A stretch of 20,513 nt of DNA, from IMG/VR virus record IMGVR_UViG_3300008627_000077, positions 1 to 20,513 of that record. One strand, 5' to 3'. Below, piece by piece: positions 6,317-13,181 of this stretch. Position 1 is the first letter of the stretch; every line of letters starts with the position of its first letter. The stretch is from a virus. The position numbers were made by a program, and so were the translations under genes. The notes under the pieces were generated by a model that searched no databases, had not been told where the DNA came from, and saw only the letters and a list, made by a program, of their open reading frames with translations.

Positions 6317-7012
6317 ATGCCACAAATAGACATAGATGGAACAAACTCAAAGATTTCTGCCGATACAATCGGAGGACAGTCAGGCACTACAGTAACCGTT
6401 CAGTCAGGACACAATTTAGCAGGAAGTGGTTCTGGATTGACTGCTCTTAATGCTTCTAATATTTCAACGGGTACTGTTGCTGACGCAAGAATTTCTACGT
6501 TGACCGCTAGTAAACTTACTGGGAATCTCCCTGCCATATCGGGGGCTAGTTTGACGAGCTTGCCAGTTTCAACATACGCTTCTGCGGCAGGAGCAGGGCA
6601 TACTGGTATTTCCACAAATCAGTCTATTGCTACAACGACTTTAACAAAAATATCTTTCACACATGAGCTTTATGACGATGACTCAAATTTTGATTTAGCA
6701 AATGAGAGGTATGTTGCTCCTGCGGCAGGGAAATATTTTGTAAGTTTTTCTGTAGGTATGCAGACTGGGTTTGGTGCAAGTCAAAGAGGCATCGCCCATC
6801 TCTATAAAAATGGTGCGGCCGCATTTTCACCGCTGAATCAAATATTCGCTGAGAATAACACAAGCACAACCTCAGCAATAAATGTTTCAAATGCGGTGGT
6901 GGTTCCTCTAGCACAGAATGATTACTTAGAAGTTTTCTTTATGCATTTCAAGGGGAGTACGCAAACTCTTGATGGTGGAAAATGTTGGTTGCAAGTATAC
7001 CGCTTATCATAG
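6317..7012 (+). CDS. Tail-fibre protein with C1q-like tip domain (cassette 5)
   Basis: The protein has 231 residues. The N-terminal module (MPQIDIDGTNSKISADTIGG) is followed by a repeat/hinge region, GSGSGLTALNASNISTGTVA at about 36-55 and LTGNLPAISGASLTSLPV at 67-84. Residues about 100-231 look like a C1q/TNF-type jelly roll: FDLANERYVAPAAGKYFVSF, a central HLYKNG, VPLAQNDYLEVFFMH, and a closing CWLQVYRLS. This fold forms compact trimers and is a well-known phage tip domain. The hinge DNA matches those at 2041 and 5390. The 7021 partner gene follows after eight bases. Start choice: AAGGAG (6303-6308) in the remnant just upstream. Confidence 0.78.
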   Translation: MPQIDIDGTNSKISADTIGGQSGTTVTVQSGHNLAGSGSGLTALNASNISTGTVADARISTLTASKLTGNLPAISGASLTSLPVSTYASAAGAGHTGISTNQSIATTTLTKISFTHELYDDDSNFDLANERYVAPAAGKYFVSFSVGMQTGFGASQRGIAHLYKNGAAAFSPLNQIFAENNTSTTSAINVSNAVVVPLAQNDYLEVFFMHFKGSTQTLDGGKCWLQVYRLS

Positions 7013-7020
7013 GATAAATT

Positions 7021-7335
7021 ATGAAATTTATAAAACAAAAATCAACAGGACAAATAATACATAGAGAATCACCTTATACTGATAAAACCCTTGATAATGC
7101 CGTCTTTACACACAATATAAATAAGGCTGATCTTGAAGTAGTCGAAGAAAATTGGACTGAGGATGAATGGACGGTGGCTATGAATAATCAATTGCCATAT
7201 GGAGAAAGACGCAAATCTGAATACCCTGACATAGGCGACCAGCTTGATATGATATATCACGCTGGTTTTGGTGGTGATGAATTTCAAGAGGCTATAAAAA
7301 GGGTAAAAGAAAAATTCCCAAAGGGAGCTAACTAA
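7021..7335 (+). CDS. Small fibre-partner protein, YPDIGDQLD family (cassette 5)
   Basis: This 104-residue protein has an N-terminal half (MKFIKQKSTGQIIHRESPYT, then WTEDEWTVAMNNQLPYGERR) that differs from other partners. The C-terminus is canonical for the family in this window: KSEYPDIGDQLDMIYHAGFG, then IKRVKEKFPKGAN. The variable N-terminus with a constant C-terminus suggests that one end recognises the cognate fibre and the other a common partner. This is an inference. Its stop overlaps the start of the next fibre gene by one base (TAATG), using the same junction sequence seen at 1878-1898 and 3434-3455. Confidence 0.75.
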   Translation: MKFIKQKSTGQIIHRESPYTDKTLDNAVFTHNINKADLEVVEENWTEDEWTVAMNNQLPYGERRKSEYPDIGDQLDMIYHAGFGGDEFQEAIKRVKEKFPKGAN

Positions 7336-7952
7336 TGGCAATCGCAATAAACGGCAATGGTACGATTACTGGGCTTAGTGCTGGTGGATTGCCTGATGGG
7401 TCAGTAGATTCTGACACACTGGCGACTGGAATCGATGCGACAAAACTGGCTGACGGGTCAGTAACTTCAGCGGAACTGCAATATATAAATACACTTTCTT
7501 CTAATGCACAGACTCAGATAGATGGGGTTGGTGGGGGAAAAATTTTGCAAGTAGTTCATAATAGTACAACCACTAATTATACTGTTGGTTCTGGTGATGC
7601 TGATGTTACCAATCTTAATGCTGTTATTACTCCGTCAGCTACAACATCAACTATATTGTTATTGGTTAGAACTCATTTTTATTATGCAGGTAGTGATTCA
7701 GGTTGGGCAATGACTATTAGACGAACTGTTGGAGGATCAAATACTGATGTTTATTCAGATAGTACAGCTTATGCTTACTATGGTGAATCTGGTGCAACAA
7801 ATAGAAGAGGTGAACTTTCTTTGAATTACAAAGATTCGCCATCTACAACTTCAGCTATTACATATCAAATACGAGCTCGTAAAAATAGTGGAACAATAAC
7901 ATTGAATGAAAATTCAATCGGGTCGGTTACAGCATTTGAAATAGGAGCATAG
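7335..7952 (+). CDS. Tail-fibre/receptor-binding protein (cassette 6)
   Basis: The protein has 205 residues. The N-terminal module MAIAINGNGTITGLSAGGLP is nearly the same as that of the gene at 3453. It is followed by fibre repeats (IDATKLADGSVTSAELQYIN), the LQYINTLSSNAQTQID segment at 48-63, and a C-terminal beta domain beginning GKILQVVHNS at 68 and ending SVTAFEIGA. The KILQVV...TAFEIGA domain is common as a tip in marine phage fibres. This tip is unrelated to that of its N-terminal twin at 3453, a clear case of one attachment module carrying two different tips. The partner gene follows after one base. Confidence 0.78.
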   Translation: MAIAINGNGTITGLSAGGLPDGSVDSDTLATGIDATKLADGSVTSAELQYINTLSSNAQTQIDGVGGGKILQVVHNSTTTNYTVGSGDADVTNLNAVITPSATTSTILLLVRTHFYYAGSDSGWAMTIRRTVGGSNTDVYSDSTAYAYYGESGATNRRGELSLNYKDSPSTTSAITYQIRARKNSGTITLNENSIGSVTAFEIGA

Positions 7953-7953
7953 A

Positions 7954-8268
7954 ATGAGAATAACAACTGGACAAGCACTTACATCTCTTTGTCCTACTGC
8001 TAACTTTTCTGCAAGTGAAGAAAATGATGGTACGAATGTACAAATTTATTGGGCTGACGAAGTACAAACACAACCAACTGATGCAGAGATACAAGCAGAG
8101 ATAACTCGTCTACAAGAAGAATACGATAAAAATAAATACCAACGAGATAGGAGATCAGATTATCCTGACATAGGTGATCAATTAGATGCGCTCTATCATG
8201 CTGGTGCTTTTCCAGAAGATATGGCTGCAAAATTAAAAGCTGTGAAAGATAAATACCCAAAGAAATAA
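7954..8268 (+). CDS. Small fibre-partner protein, YPDIGDQLD family (cassette 6)
   Basis: This 104-residue protein begins MRITTGQALTSLCPTANFSA. A long charged helix follows at about 45-70 (DAEIQAEITRLQEEYDKNKY). The C-terminus carries the clearest form of the family motif in this window: RRSDYPDIGDQLDALYHAGA, then KLKAVKDKYPKK. It closes the fibre array, and about 25 bases later composition becomes much more AT-rich. The role is inferred to be fibre assembly or attachment, as for its paralogues. Confidence 0.75.
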   Translation: MRITTGQALTSLCPTANFSASEENDGTNVQIYWADEVQTQPTDAEIQAEITRLQEEYDKNKYQRDRRSDYPDIGDQLDALYHAGAFPEDMAAKLKAVKDKYPKK

Positions 8269-8285
8269 CTAACTAAGAATAAACC

Positions 8286-8594
8286 TTGAGTAACTTTATA
8301 TCAAAATCATTAATTTGTTTTCAAATTGAAACTGGAAAGTTTGCTGGTGTTATTTTTTTCTTCAAGGATGTATATGCAAAATGTCTTAATAATACCAATG
8401 ATTATGAAGTGTCGTATTCATATGAAATTGTAGGTGGAAATTATAAAGATAGAGGATATAAAAAAGATCAAGAACATCTTAATCGTAAAGTAAATATACA
8501 TACAAAAGAAGTTTTTATAAAAGAAATAGGTGATATACTTAATCCATTATTATCAAATAATGATTCAAGAGTTTTTGTACAATGGGGTGATTAA
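8286..8594 (+). CDS. Unknown AT-rich protein, possible TTG start
   Basis: This 102-residue frame uses TTG at 8286, because no in-frame ATG follows in the first half and the Shine-Dalgarno context is weak. The product (MSNFISKSLICFQIETGKFA ... NDSRVFVQWGD) has a hydrophobic patch near residues 14-27, but this is probably a beta core and not a membrane helix. The rest is rich in Lys, Asn and Tyr. No family is recognised. A hand count of 8461-8520 gives 12 G+C of 60, far below the preceding fibre cassettes. It stands alone between the fibre array and a late promoter, so it could be a recently acquired single gene. The coding potential is moderate; the length of the open frame in AT-rich DNA favours a real gene. 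Confidence 0.5.
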   Translation: MSNFISKSLICFQIETGKFAGVIFFFKDVYAKCLNNTNDYEVSYSYEIVGGNYKDRGYKKDQEHLNRKVNIHTKEVFIKEIGDILNPLLSNNDSRVFVQWGD

Positions 8595-8606
8595 GTAATC
8601 TTACTT

Positions 8607-8614
8607 TATAAATA
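8607..8614 (+). promoter_or_regulatory. T4-type late promoter (TATAAATA)
   Basis: A perfect TATAAATA, the consensus for T4 late transcription (sigma gp55 and gp33 with the sliding clamp), lies in the 39-base gap between genes. It ends 19 bases before the ATG at 8634, leaving room for a short leader with AAGGA as ribosome binding site. The position makes it the likely start of the transcript reading into the structural genes. Confidence 0.65.
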
Positions 8615-8633
8615 ATAGTAAAAAGGACTTAAC

Positions 8634-8975
8634 ATGGCAGGAATATTAAATCTTACAATTGATCAAGGTACTTCTTATAGTAATGCTATTACTGTTTATC
8701 AGGCTGATGGTGTAACGGCTATGAATCTTACTGATTTTACAGTAGCATCACAAATAAGAAAAAATTATACATCAACTGCTTATCATACATTTACAACATC
8801 ACTTGTATCACCAGCTACTTCAGGTAAGATTAATATGACCTTAACAGCGACACAAACAACTGCAATTAAAGCTGGTTATTATTATTATGATGTTGAAATT
8901 ACATCCAGTGGTGGAACCGTTACTAGAGTCATGGAAGGAAAGATACACATTAAACCTAATGTAACAAAGGCATAG
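8634..8975 (+). CDS. Ig-like phage structural protein
   Basis: This is a 113-residue beta-rich protein. The sequence LNLTIDQGTSYSNAITVYQA, a central QIRKNY, MTLTATQTTAIKAGYYYYDV and RVMEGKIHIKPNVTK follow the pattern of small single-domain beta-sandwich proteins that are common beside the fibre and neck genes of marine T4-like phages. They resemble the N-terminal Ig-like domain of baseplate upper proteins (BppU-like). It probably decorates or anchors fibres on the virion. It is the first gene after the late promoter, with AAAAGGA as ribosome binding site. It is followed six bases later by the 8981 gene. Confidence 0.7.
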   Translation: MAGILNLTIDQGTSYSNAITVYQADGVTAMNLTDFTVASQIRKNYTSTAYHTFTTSLVSPATSGKINMTLTATQTTAIKAGYYYYDVEITSSGGTVTRVMEGKIHIKPNVTKA

Positions 8976-8980
8976 AATAA

Positions 8981-9262
8981 ATGGCAAATGTAATCGTCAA
9001 GAAACAATTTACTGGTGATACAAGTGATGTTATTAAAGTTTCTTCTGATTCCGGTGGTGTTGTTAAATCAACTACTACTGGTAATCCATCAGGAACTATA
9101 AATATTACATCAAATTTAACTGGAACAAATGTTAATGATATGGGTGATGTTGATACGACTAATCTTGTAGACCAAAGCATACTACTTTGGAATGCTACTA
9201 CTTCAAAGTATGTAACAACAGATTGGAACACAATGACTATTGATGGTGGACAGATTACTTAA
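8981..9262 (+). CDS. Small fibre-like structural protein
   Basis: This 93-residue protein begins MANVIVKKQFTGDTSDVIKV and is rich in Thr, Ser, Asn and Asp. The segment DMGDVDTTNLVDQSILLWNA followed by TTSKYV matches the short 'LSDVDT...G.ILxWNxTTxKW' motif found in phage fibre and baseplate-attachment proteins. No other domain is seen. It lies between an Ig-like protein and the long fibre. A linker between baseplate and fibre is a reasonable inference, but no assignment can be made. The C-terminus (TIDGGQIT) often precedes fibre sequences, so it might have split from a longer fibre. Confidence 0.65.
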   Translation: MANVIVKKQFTGDTSDVIKVSSDSGGVVKSTTTGNPSGTINITSNLTGTNVNDMGDVDTTNLVDQSILLWNATTSKYVTTDWNTMTIDGGQIT

Positions 9263-9280
9263 CAATAAAGGAGAAGTAGA

Positions 9281-11176
9281 ATGAGTGTTATTCAAATAAA
9301 AAGGTCGACAACATCAACTGTCCCCGCGAGTGCAACTGGCGCCAACAGTGCTACCGCAGGTGAATTGGTTTATAGCTATAGAGCCGCGGATGGCAGTGGA
9401 GATGAGAGTGGAACGGGAAAATTATATATTGGACATGCGGATGGTTTAGCATCTGGTCGTACTGCTAATGTAATTGGTGGTTCAGTCTTTATGGATATGT
9501 TGGATCATACTGCCGGAACTGCAACTGCTAGTTCTGCTGTTCTCTTAGATTCTAATTCACATATTGATGCTGTTAAAACTGCCGCTCTACATATTGGTTC
9601 ATCTGGGTCTGAAACACAAGTAACATCAACTGCAGCTGAATTAAATTATGTAGATGTTACTGCGGGTACTGCAACTGCAAGTAAGGCTGTCGTATTAGAT
9701 GCTAATGCACATACGAGTGCTGTTAAAACAACTGCATTACATCTTGGTTCTTCAGGTTCTGCAACAGCAGTAACAGCAACAGCTGCTGAAATTAATAAGC
9801 TTGCTGGTCTGAGTTCATCACAAACTGAATTGCAATATGTAGATGTAACACCGGGAACAGCAACTGCAAGTAAAGCAGTTGTATTAGATGCAAATTCACA
9901 TATTGATGCTGTTAAAACAGCTGCATTATCAATAGGTTCTTCCGGTTCTGAAACATTGGTTACTTCAACAGCAACAGAACTTAATTTACTTGATGGTGTT
10001 ACTGCAACTACAGCAGAACTTAATTTACTTGATGGTGTTACTGCAACAACTGCTAAGTTGAATTATGTAGATGTAACAACAGCTGGTTCAGCACAGGCAA
10101 GTAAAGCAGTTGTATTAGATAGTAATTCACATATTGATACTGTTAAATTAACTAATTTTTATATTGGTGCTTCTGGTTCTGCAACACAAGTAACATCAAC
10201 AGCGGCAGAGTTAAATCTGTTAGATGGTATAACAGCTATTGATACTGATATATCAAGTGTTGCTGGAACACATACTACACTTGCATCAGCACTGGCAGTA
10301 AAAACTTATGTTGATAATACTCGATCAGGTTTAGAAGTAAAGGATTCGACGGTTGTAGCAACAACAGCAAATCTTTCTGCTACATATAGTAATGGAACAC
10401 CCGCGGGTGTTGGTGCTACACTAACAAATTCTGGTTCACAAGCCGCAATTGCAATTGATAATATAACACTTACAGCAAATCAAAGAGTATTGGTAAAAGA
10501 CCAAACATCTACTGCACAAAATGGTATTTATGAAGTTACGACAGTTGGTAATGGTTCTACTAATTGGGTATTGACAAGAACAACAGATGCTGATACTGCT
10601 AGTGAATTAAGTTCTGGTGTTTTCTTCTTTGTTGAAAAAGGTTCTGCAAATGCAGACAATGGTTATGTAATGACTCAAGATACCTCAATTACTTTTGGAA
10701 CAACCCCAATTGTATTTTCACAATTTTCAGGTGCGGGTCAAATTACAGCAGGAGATGGTTTAACTAAAAGTTCTAATACACTTTCTGTTAATACAGGAAC
10801 AGGTATTACTATTACAACTGATAATGTTGTTATTGATACCACATGGACTGGACAGACTGCTTTAACAACTCTCGGAACTATTACAACAGGTACTTGGAAT
10901 GGAACAGCCATTAGTGCAACGTATGGTGGAACTGGTTTAGATACTTCAAGTTCAACTGGTGTTGGAATTGTTACTAGTGGTACTTGGTCAACACCAGCAC
11001 AATTAACAGTTGGATTTGGTGGAACTGGTGCTTCAACATTTACCTCTAATGGTATTCTTTATGGTAATGGTACTGGTGCAGTTCAAAACACTGCCGCTGG
11101 AACAACTGGATATTTTCTTTATAGTAATGCAGGAACACCTGCTTGGACAAATGTAGTAGACGGTGGAAACTTCTAA
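9281..11176 (+). CDS. Long repeat-rich tail-fibre protein
   Basis: The protein has 631 residues. An N-terminal head (MSVIQIKRSTTSTVPASATG) is of a type common in T4-like fibres. Residues about 84-326 are four tandem repeats opening SKAVVLDANSHIDAVK and containing GSSGSETQVTSTAAELNYVD-like blocks. Residues about 341-487 form a conserved fibre domain (YVDNTRSGLEVKDS, then LTANQRVLVKDQTSTAQNGI, up to FSQFSGAGQ) seen in many siphovirus and myovirus fibres. The C-terminal 140 residues carry GTITTGTWNGTAI and two GGTG turns. It probably forms an elongated trimer and could be a side or short tail fibre, or occupy the fibritin place, since it lies just before neck genes as T4 wac does. AAGGAG precedes the ATG. 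Confidence 0.8.
   Translation: MSVIQIKRSTTSTVPASATGANSATAGELVYSYRAADGSGDESGTGKLYIGHADGLASGRTANVIGGSVFMDMLDHTAGTATASSAVLLDSNSHIDAVKTAALHIGSSGSETQVTSTAAELNYVDVTAGTATASKAVVLDANAHTSAVKTTALHLGSSGSATAVTATAAEINKLAGLSSSQTELQYVDVTPGTATASKAVVLDANSHIDAVKTAALSIGSSGSETLVTSTATELNLLDGVTATTAELNLLDGVTATTAKLNYVDVTTAGSAQASKAVVLDSNSHIDTVKLTNFYIGASGSATQVTSTAAELNLLDGITAIDTDISSVAGTHTTLASALAVKTYVDNTRSGLEVKDSTVVATTANLSATYSNGTPAGVGATLTNSGSQAAIAIDNITLTANQRVLVKDQTSTAQNGIYEVTTVGNGSTNWVLTRTTDADTASELSSGVFFFVEKGSANADNGYVMTQDTSITFGTTPIVFSQFSGAGQITAGDGLTKSSNTLSVNTGTGITITTDNVVIDTTWTGQTALTTLGTITTGTWNGTAISATYGGTGLDTSSSTGVGIVTSGTWSTPAQLTVGFGGTGASTFTSNGILYGNGTGAVQNTAAGTTGYFLYSNAGTPAWTNVVDGGNF
9530..10258 (+). repeat. Four in-frame fibre repeats
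   Basis: Repeat units begin at 9530, 9680, 9869 and 10100, each with a sequence like agtaaagcagttgtattaga (SKAVVLD) followed by SHIDAVK and GSSGS blocks. Lengths differ (150, 189, 231 and about 159 bases) because of inserted LDGVTATTAELN-type subunits. Within the third unit a 39-base stretch is duplicated in tandem (9977-10015 and 10016-10054), encoding ELNLLDGVTATTA twice. Confidence 0.8.
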
Positions 11177-11206
11177 TTTTTATAATAACTTATAATGGAG
11201 TAAATT

Positions 11207-11395
11207 ATGGAAAAGATGGAAAAAGACTTAAAGTATGCACAACAATTGATTAATGTTTTACAAACAAAATTGAATGATAGTGTGGCATTGAATATTCAAT
11301 TGGAAGCGAAGTTACTTACTTTACAAGAAGAAGCAAAGGTTTTACAAGAAGAGGATAAAGTAGATGGCAACAGTAATAAAACCAAAGAAAAGTGA
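11207..11395 (+). CDS. Short coiled-coil protein
   Basis: This 62-residue protein is almost entirely predicted helix with heptad spacing of Leu/Ile/Val (LKYAQQLINVLQTKLNDSVA, then IQLEAKLLTLQEEAKVLQEE) and ends in a polar Lys/Asn tail. GGAG at 11197-11200 sits six bases before the ATG. Its last 32 bases overlap the next gene in another frame, which argues for translational coupling. Located just before gp13, near where T4 encodes the trimeric coiled-coil whisker protein fibritin, it might form a small oligomeric rod. That is positional inference only, and a role as scaffold or chaperone for the fibre is equally possible. Confidence 0.62.
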   Translation: MEKMEKDLKYAQQLINVLQTKLNDSVALNIQLEAKLLTLQEEAKVLQEEDKVDGNSNKTKEK

Positions 11396-11579
11396 AACAG
11401 CATTATCAGTACCAACTACGAGTGATTTAGCTGTCGGTGAAATGGCAGTTAATACAGCAGATCAAAAAGTTTATATTAGAAATTCTAGCAATACTATTGT
11501 TGAAGTTGCCAGTGCTGGTGGTATAACAGAAGCCACAGCAACTGCCAAAGCAATTGTAATGGCTGTTGCATTAGGATAA
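11364..11579 (+). CDS. Small conserved phage structural protein
   Basis: This 71-residue protein opens MATVIKPKKSETALSVPTTS and contains DLAVGEMAVNTADQKVYIRN at about 21-40. This pattern (LxxGExAxNxxDxxxYxR) is widespread in phage tail-fibre N-terminal or neck-associated modules. The rest is Ala/Thr-rich. The start codon lies inside the end of the coiled-coil gene, and the next gene (gp13) begins six bases after its stop. It is probably a virion component, perhaps a fibre-attachment head domain encoded on its own. The exact role is unknown. Confidence 0.7.
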   Translation: MATVIKPKKSETALSVPTTSDLAVGEMAVNTADQKVYIRNSSNTIVEVASAGGITEATATAKAIVMAVALG

Positions 11580-11585
11580 AATCAT

Positions 11586-12329
11586 ATGGCTATAACTACT
11601 AGACAAGGACTTATTGATTACTGTTTAAGAAGGCTTGGTGCGCCAGTAACAGAAATTAATGTTGATGACGAACAAGTTTCTGATCGTATTGATGATGCTA
11701 TTGAATTTTTTCAAGAGTATCACTTTGACGGTGTAGAGAAAGTTTTTCTAAAACATACAATAACACAGACGGATATTGATAACGAGTATATAGATGTTGT
11801 TGATCCAGTTGTTAGTGTTTTGCGTGTGTTACCTATTCCAAATTTTAATGCTTTTCAAACTGGGTTCTTTAATGAAGAATATCAGTTACGGTTAAATGAT
11901 TTGGAGAATTTCCGAAGTTCTACAATGATTAATTGGGCTATGTCTCAAACTAATTTTTCATTAGTGGAACATTTGTTTTCTATTCAGCCTACATTATTAT
12001 TTAATAGAAAACAAAATAAAATGTATTTGGAAACAGATTGGTCTAATAAATTTTCAGTAGGAACTATACTTATCATAGAAGCATATAGAGCCCTTGATCC
12101 TACTACATATACAGAAGTATATAATGATATGTTCTTAAAGAAATATGCGACAGCATTAATCAAACAACAATGGGGAAGTAACTTAAAGAAATTTACCGGT
12201 GTTACTTTGCCTGGTGGTATTTCACTTGACGGCCAGACTATTTTTTCTGAAGCAACTGAAGAAATTATAAAGATTGAAGAAGAAATGAGTATGAAATATG
12301 AACTTCCACCTGATGGATATATAGGGTAA
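11586..12329 (+). CDS. 13: Neck protein gp13 (head completion)
   Basis: This 247-residue protein follows the T4-like gp13 pattern. The N-terminus TRQGLIDYCLRRLGAPVTEI is followed by VDDEQVSDRIDDAIEFFQEY at about 26-45, then a beta region and the C-terminal MKYELPPDGYIG. T4 gp13 (about 309 residues) is longer. With gp14 the protein forms the neck rings that seal the DNA-filled head below the portal and accept the tail. The assignment rests on the sequence pattern and on the unbroken gene order 13-14-15-16-17-18-19-20. gp14 follows after three bases. Confidence 0.9.
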   Translation: MAITTRQGLIDYCLRRLGAPVTEINVDDEQVSDRIDDAIEFFQEYHFDGVEKVFLKHTITQTDIDNEYIDVVDPVVSVLRVLPIPNFNAFQTGFFNEEYQLRLNDLENFRSSTMINWAMSQTNFSLVEHLFSIQPTLLFNRKQNKMYLETDWSNKFSVGTILIIEAYRALDPTTYTEVYNDMFLKKYATALIKQQWGSNLKKFTGVTLPGGISLDGQTIFSEATEEIIKIEEEMSMKYELPPDGYIG

Positions 12330-12332
12330 TTT

Positions 12333-13181
12333 ATGGCCTCAAATATATACTTCCAAAACGCATTAGCAGATCAGAACTTACTGAATGAAATTAATCGAGA
12401 AGTGATTCAACAGGCTGGTATAGATGTAATGTATTTGCCGAGAACTCTTGTCAAAGAAGATTTAGTAATTAATGAAGATGTTTTGTCTAAATTTAGTAAT
12501 GCGTATCAAATTGAAATGTATATTAAGTCTAGTGATAATTTTGGTGGACCGGATGATGCTATTTCTAAGTTTGGTTTAGATATTCGTGATGAACTTATTT
12601 TAGTTGTTCACGCAGAATCTTTTACGTTTGCAACAGATATGGCTAAGCCACTTGAGGGTGATTTAATATATTTTCCACATTCAAAAGGTACATTTGAAAT
12701 TAAGTTTGTTGAAGATGAACAACCGTTTTACCAAATTGGAAAGAATTATGTTTTTGAATTAACTTGTGAAGTATTCCAATACGGTGAAGAAAAAATTGAT
12801 GCTGGTACTGATGTTGATAAAGTTGAAAGAAATAATGCATATGCTGTAGATTTAGTATTGGCTACTGGTGGATCAGGAACATATGCTATAGATGAAGTAG
12901 TATATCAAGGGGCAACACTAACAACAGCAACTAGTACAGCAATAGTTGCATCATGGACATCCAGTACTAGAACACTAAGAGTTAATAATATTGTTGGAAC
13001 ATTTGCAATAAATACAAATATTACTGGTAATACAAGTGGTGCAGTATGGTCACAATCAGCTGCAACAGATGATCAATTGTTACCAACAGTTCCATATGCT
13101 GATAATAAGATTTTGGAAACAGATGGTGATAACATATTAGACTTTTCTGAAATGGATCCGTGGAGTGAAGGAGACTTATAA
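12333..13181 (+). CDS. 14: Neck protein gp14 (head completion)
   Basis: The protein has 282 residues. The N-terminus ASNIYFQNALADQNLLNEIN and the following GIDVMYLPRTLVKEDLVINE are characteristic of gp14. The region up to about 160 (FELTCEVFQYGEEKID) forms the conserved body. Residues about 172-245 are a Gly/Thr/Ser-rich beta segment (VLATGGSGTYAIDEVVYQGA, then VNNIVGTFAINTNITGNTSG) that looks like an inserted module, and the conserved acidic end (NILDFSEMDPWSEGDL) follows. The protein joins gp13 to complete the neck for tail docking. Its stop overlaps the gp15 start by one base (TAATG). Confidence 0.9.
   Translation: MASNIYFQNALADQNLLNEINREVIQQAGIDVMYLPRTLVKEDLVINEDVLSKFSNAYQIEMYIKSSDNFGGPDDAISKFGLDIRDELILVVHAESFTFATDMAKPLEGDLIYFPHSKGTFEIKFVEDEQPFYQIGKNYVFELTCEVFQYGEEKIDAGTDVDKVERNNAYAVDLVLATGGSGTYAIDEVVYQGATLTTATSTAIVASWTSSTRTLRVNNIVGTFAINTNITGNTSGAVWSQSAATDDQLLPTVPYADNKILETDGDNILDFSEMDPWSEGDL

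Noticed and set aside
1-8268. Diversity-generating retroelement acting on the fibre genes
   Set aside because: No reverse transcriptase gene and no template/variable repeat pair with adenine-specific changes are seen. The variation is whole-module exchange. An element outside the window cannot be excluded.
9530-10258. CRISPR-like repeat array
   Set aside because: The repeats are in-frame coding units of variable length within a fibre gene, without unique spacers of constant size.
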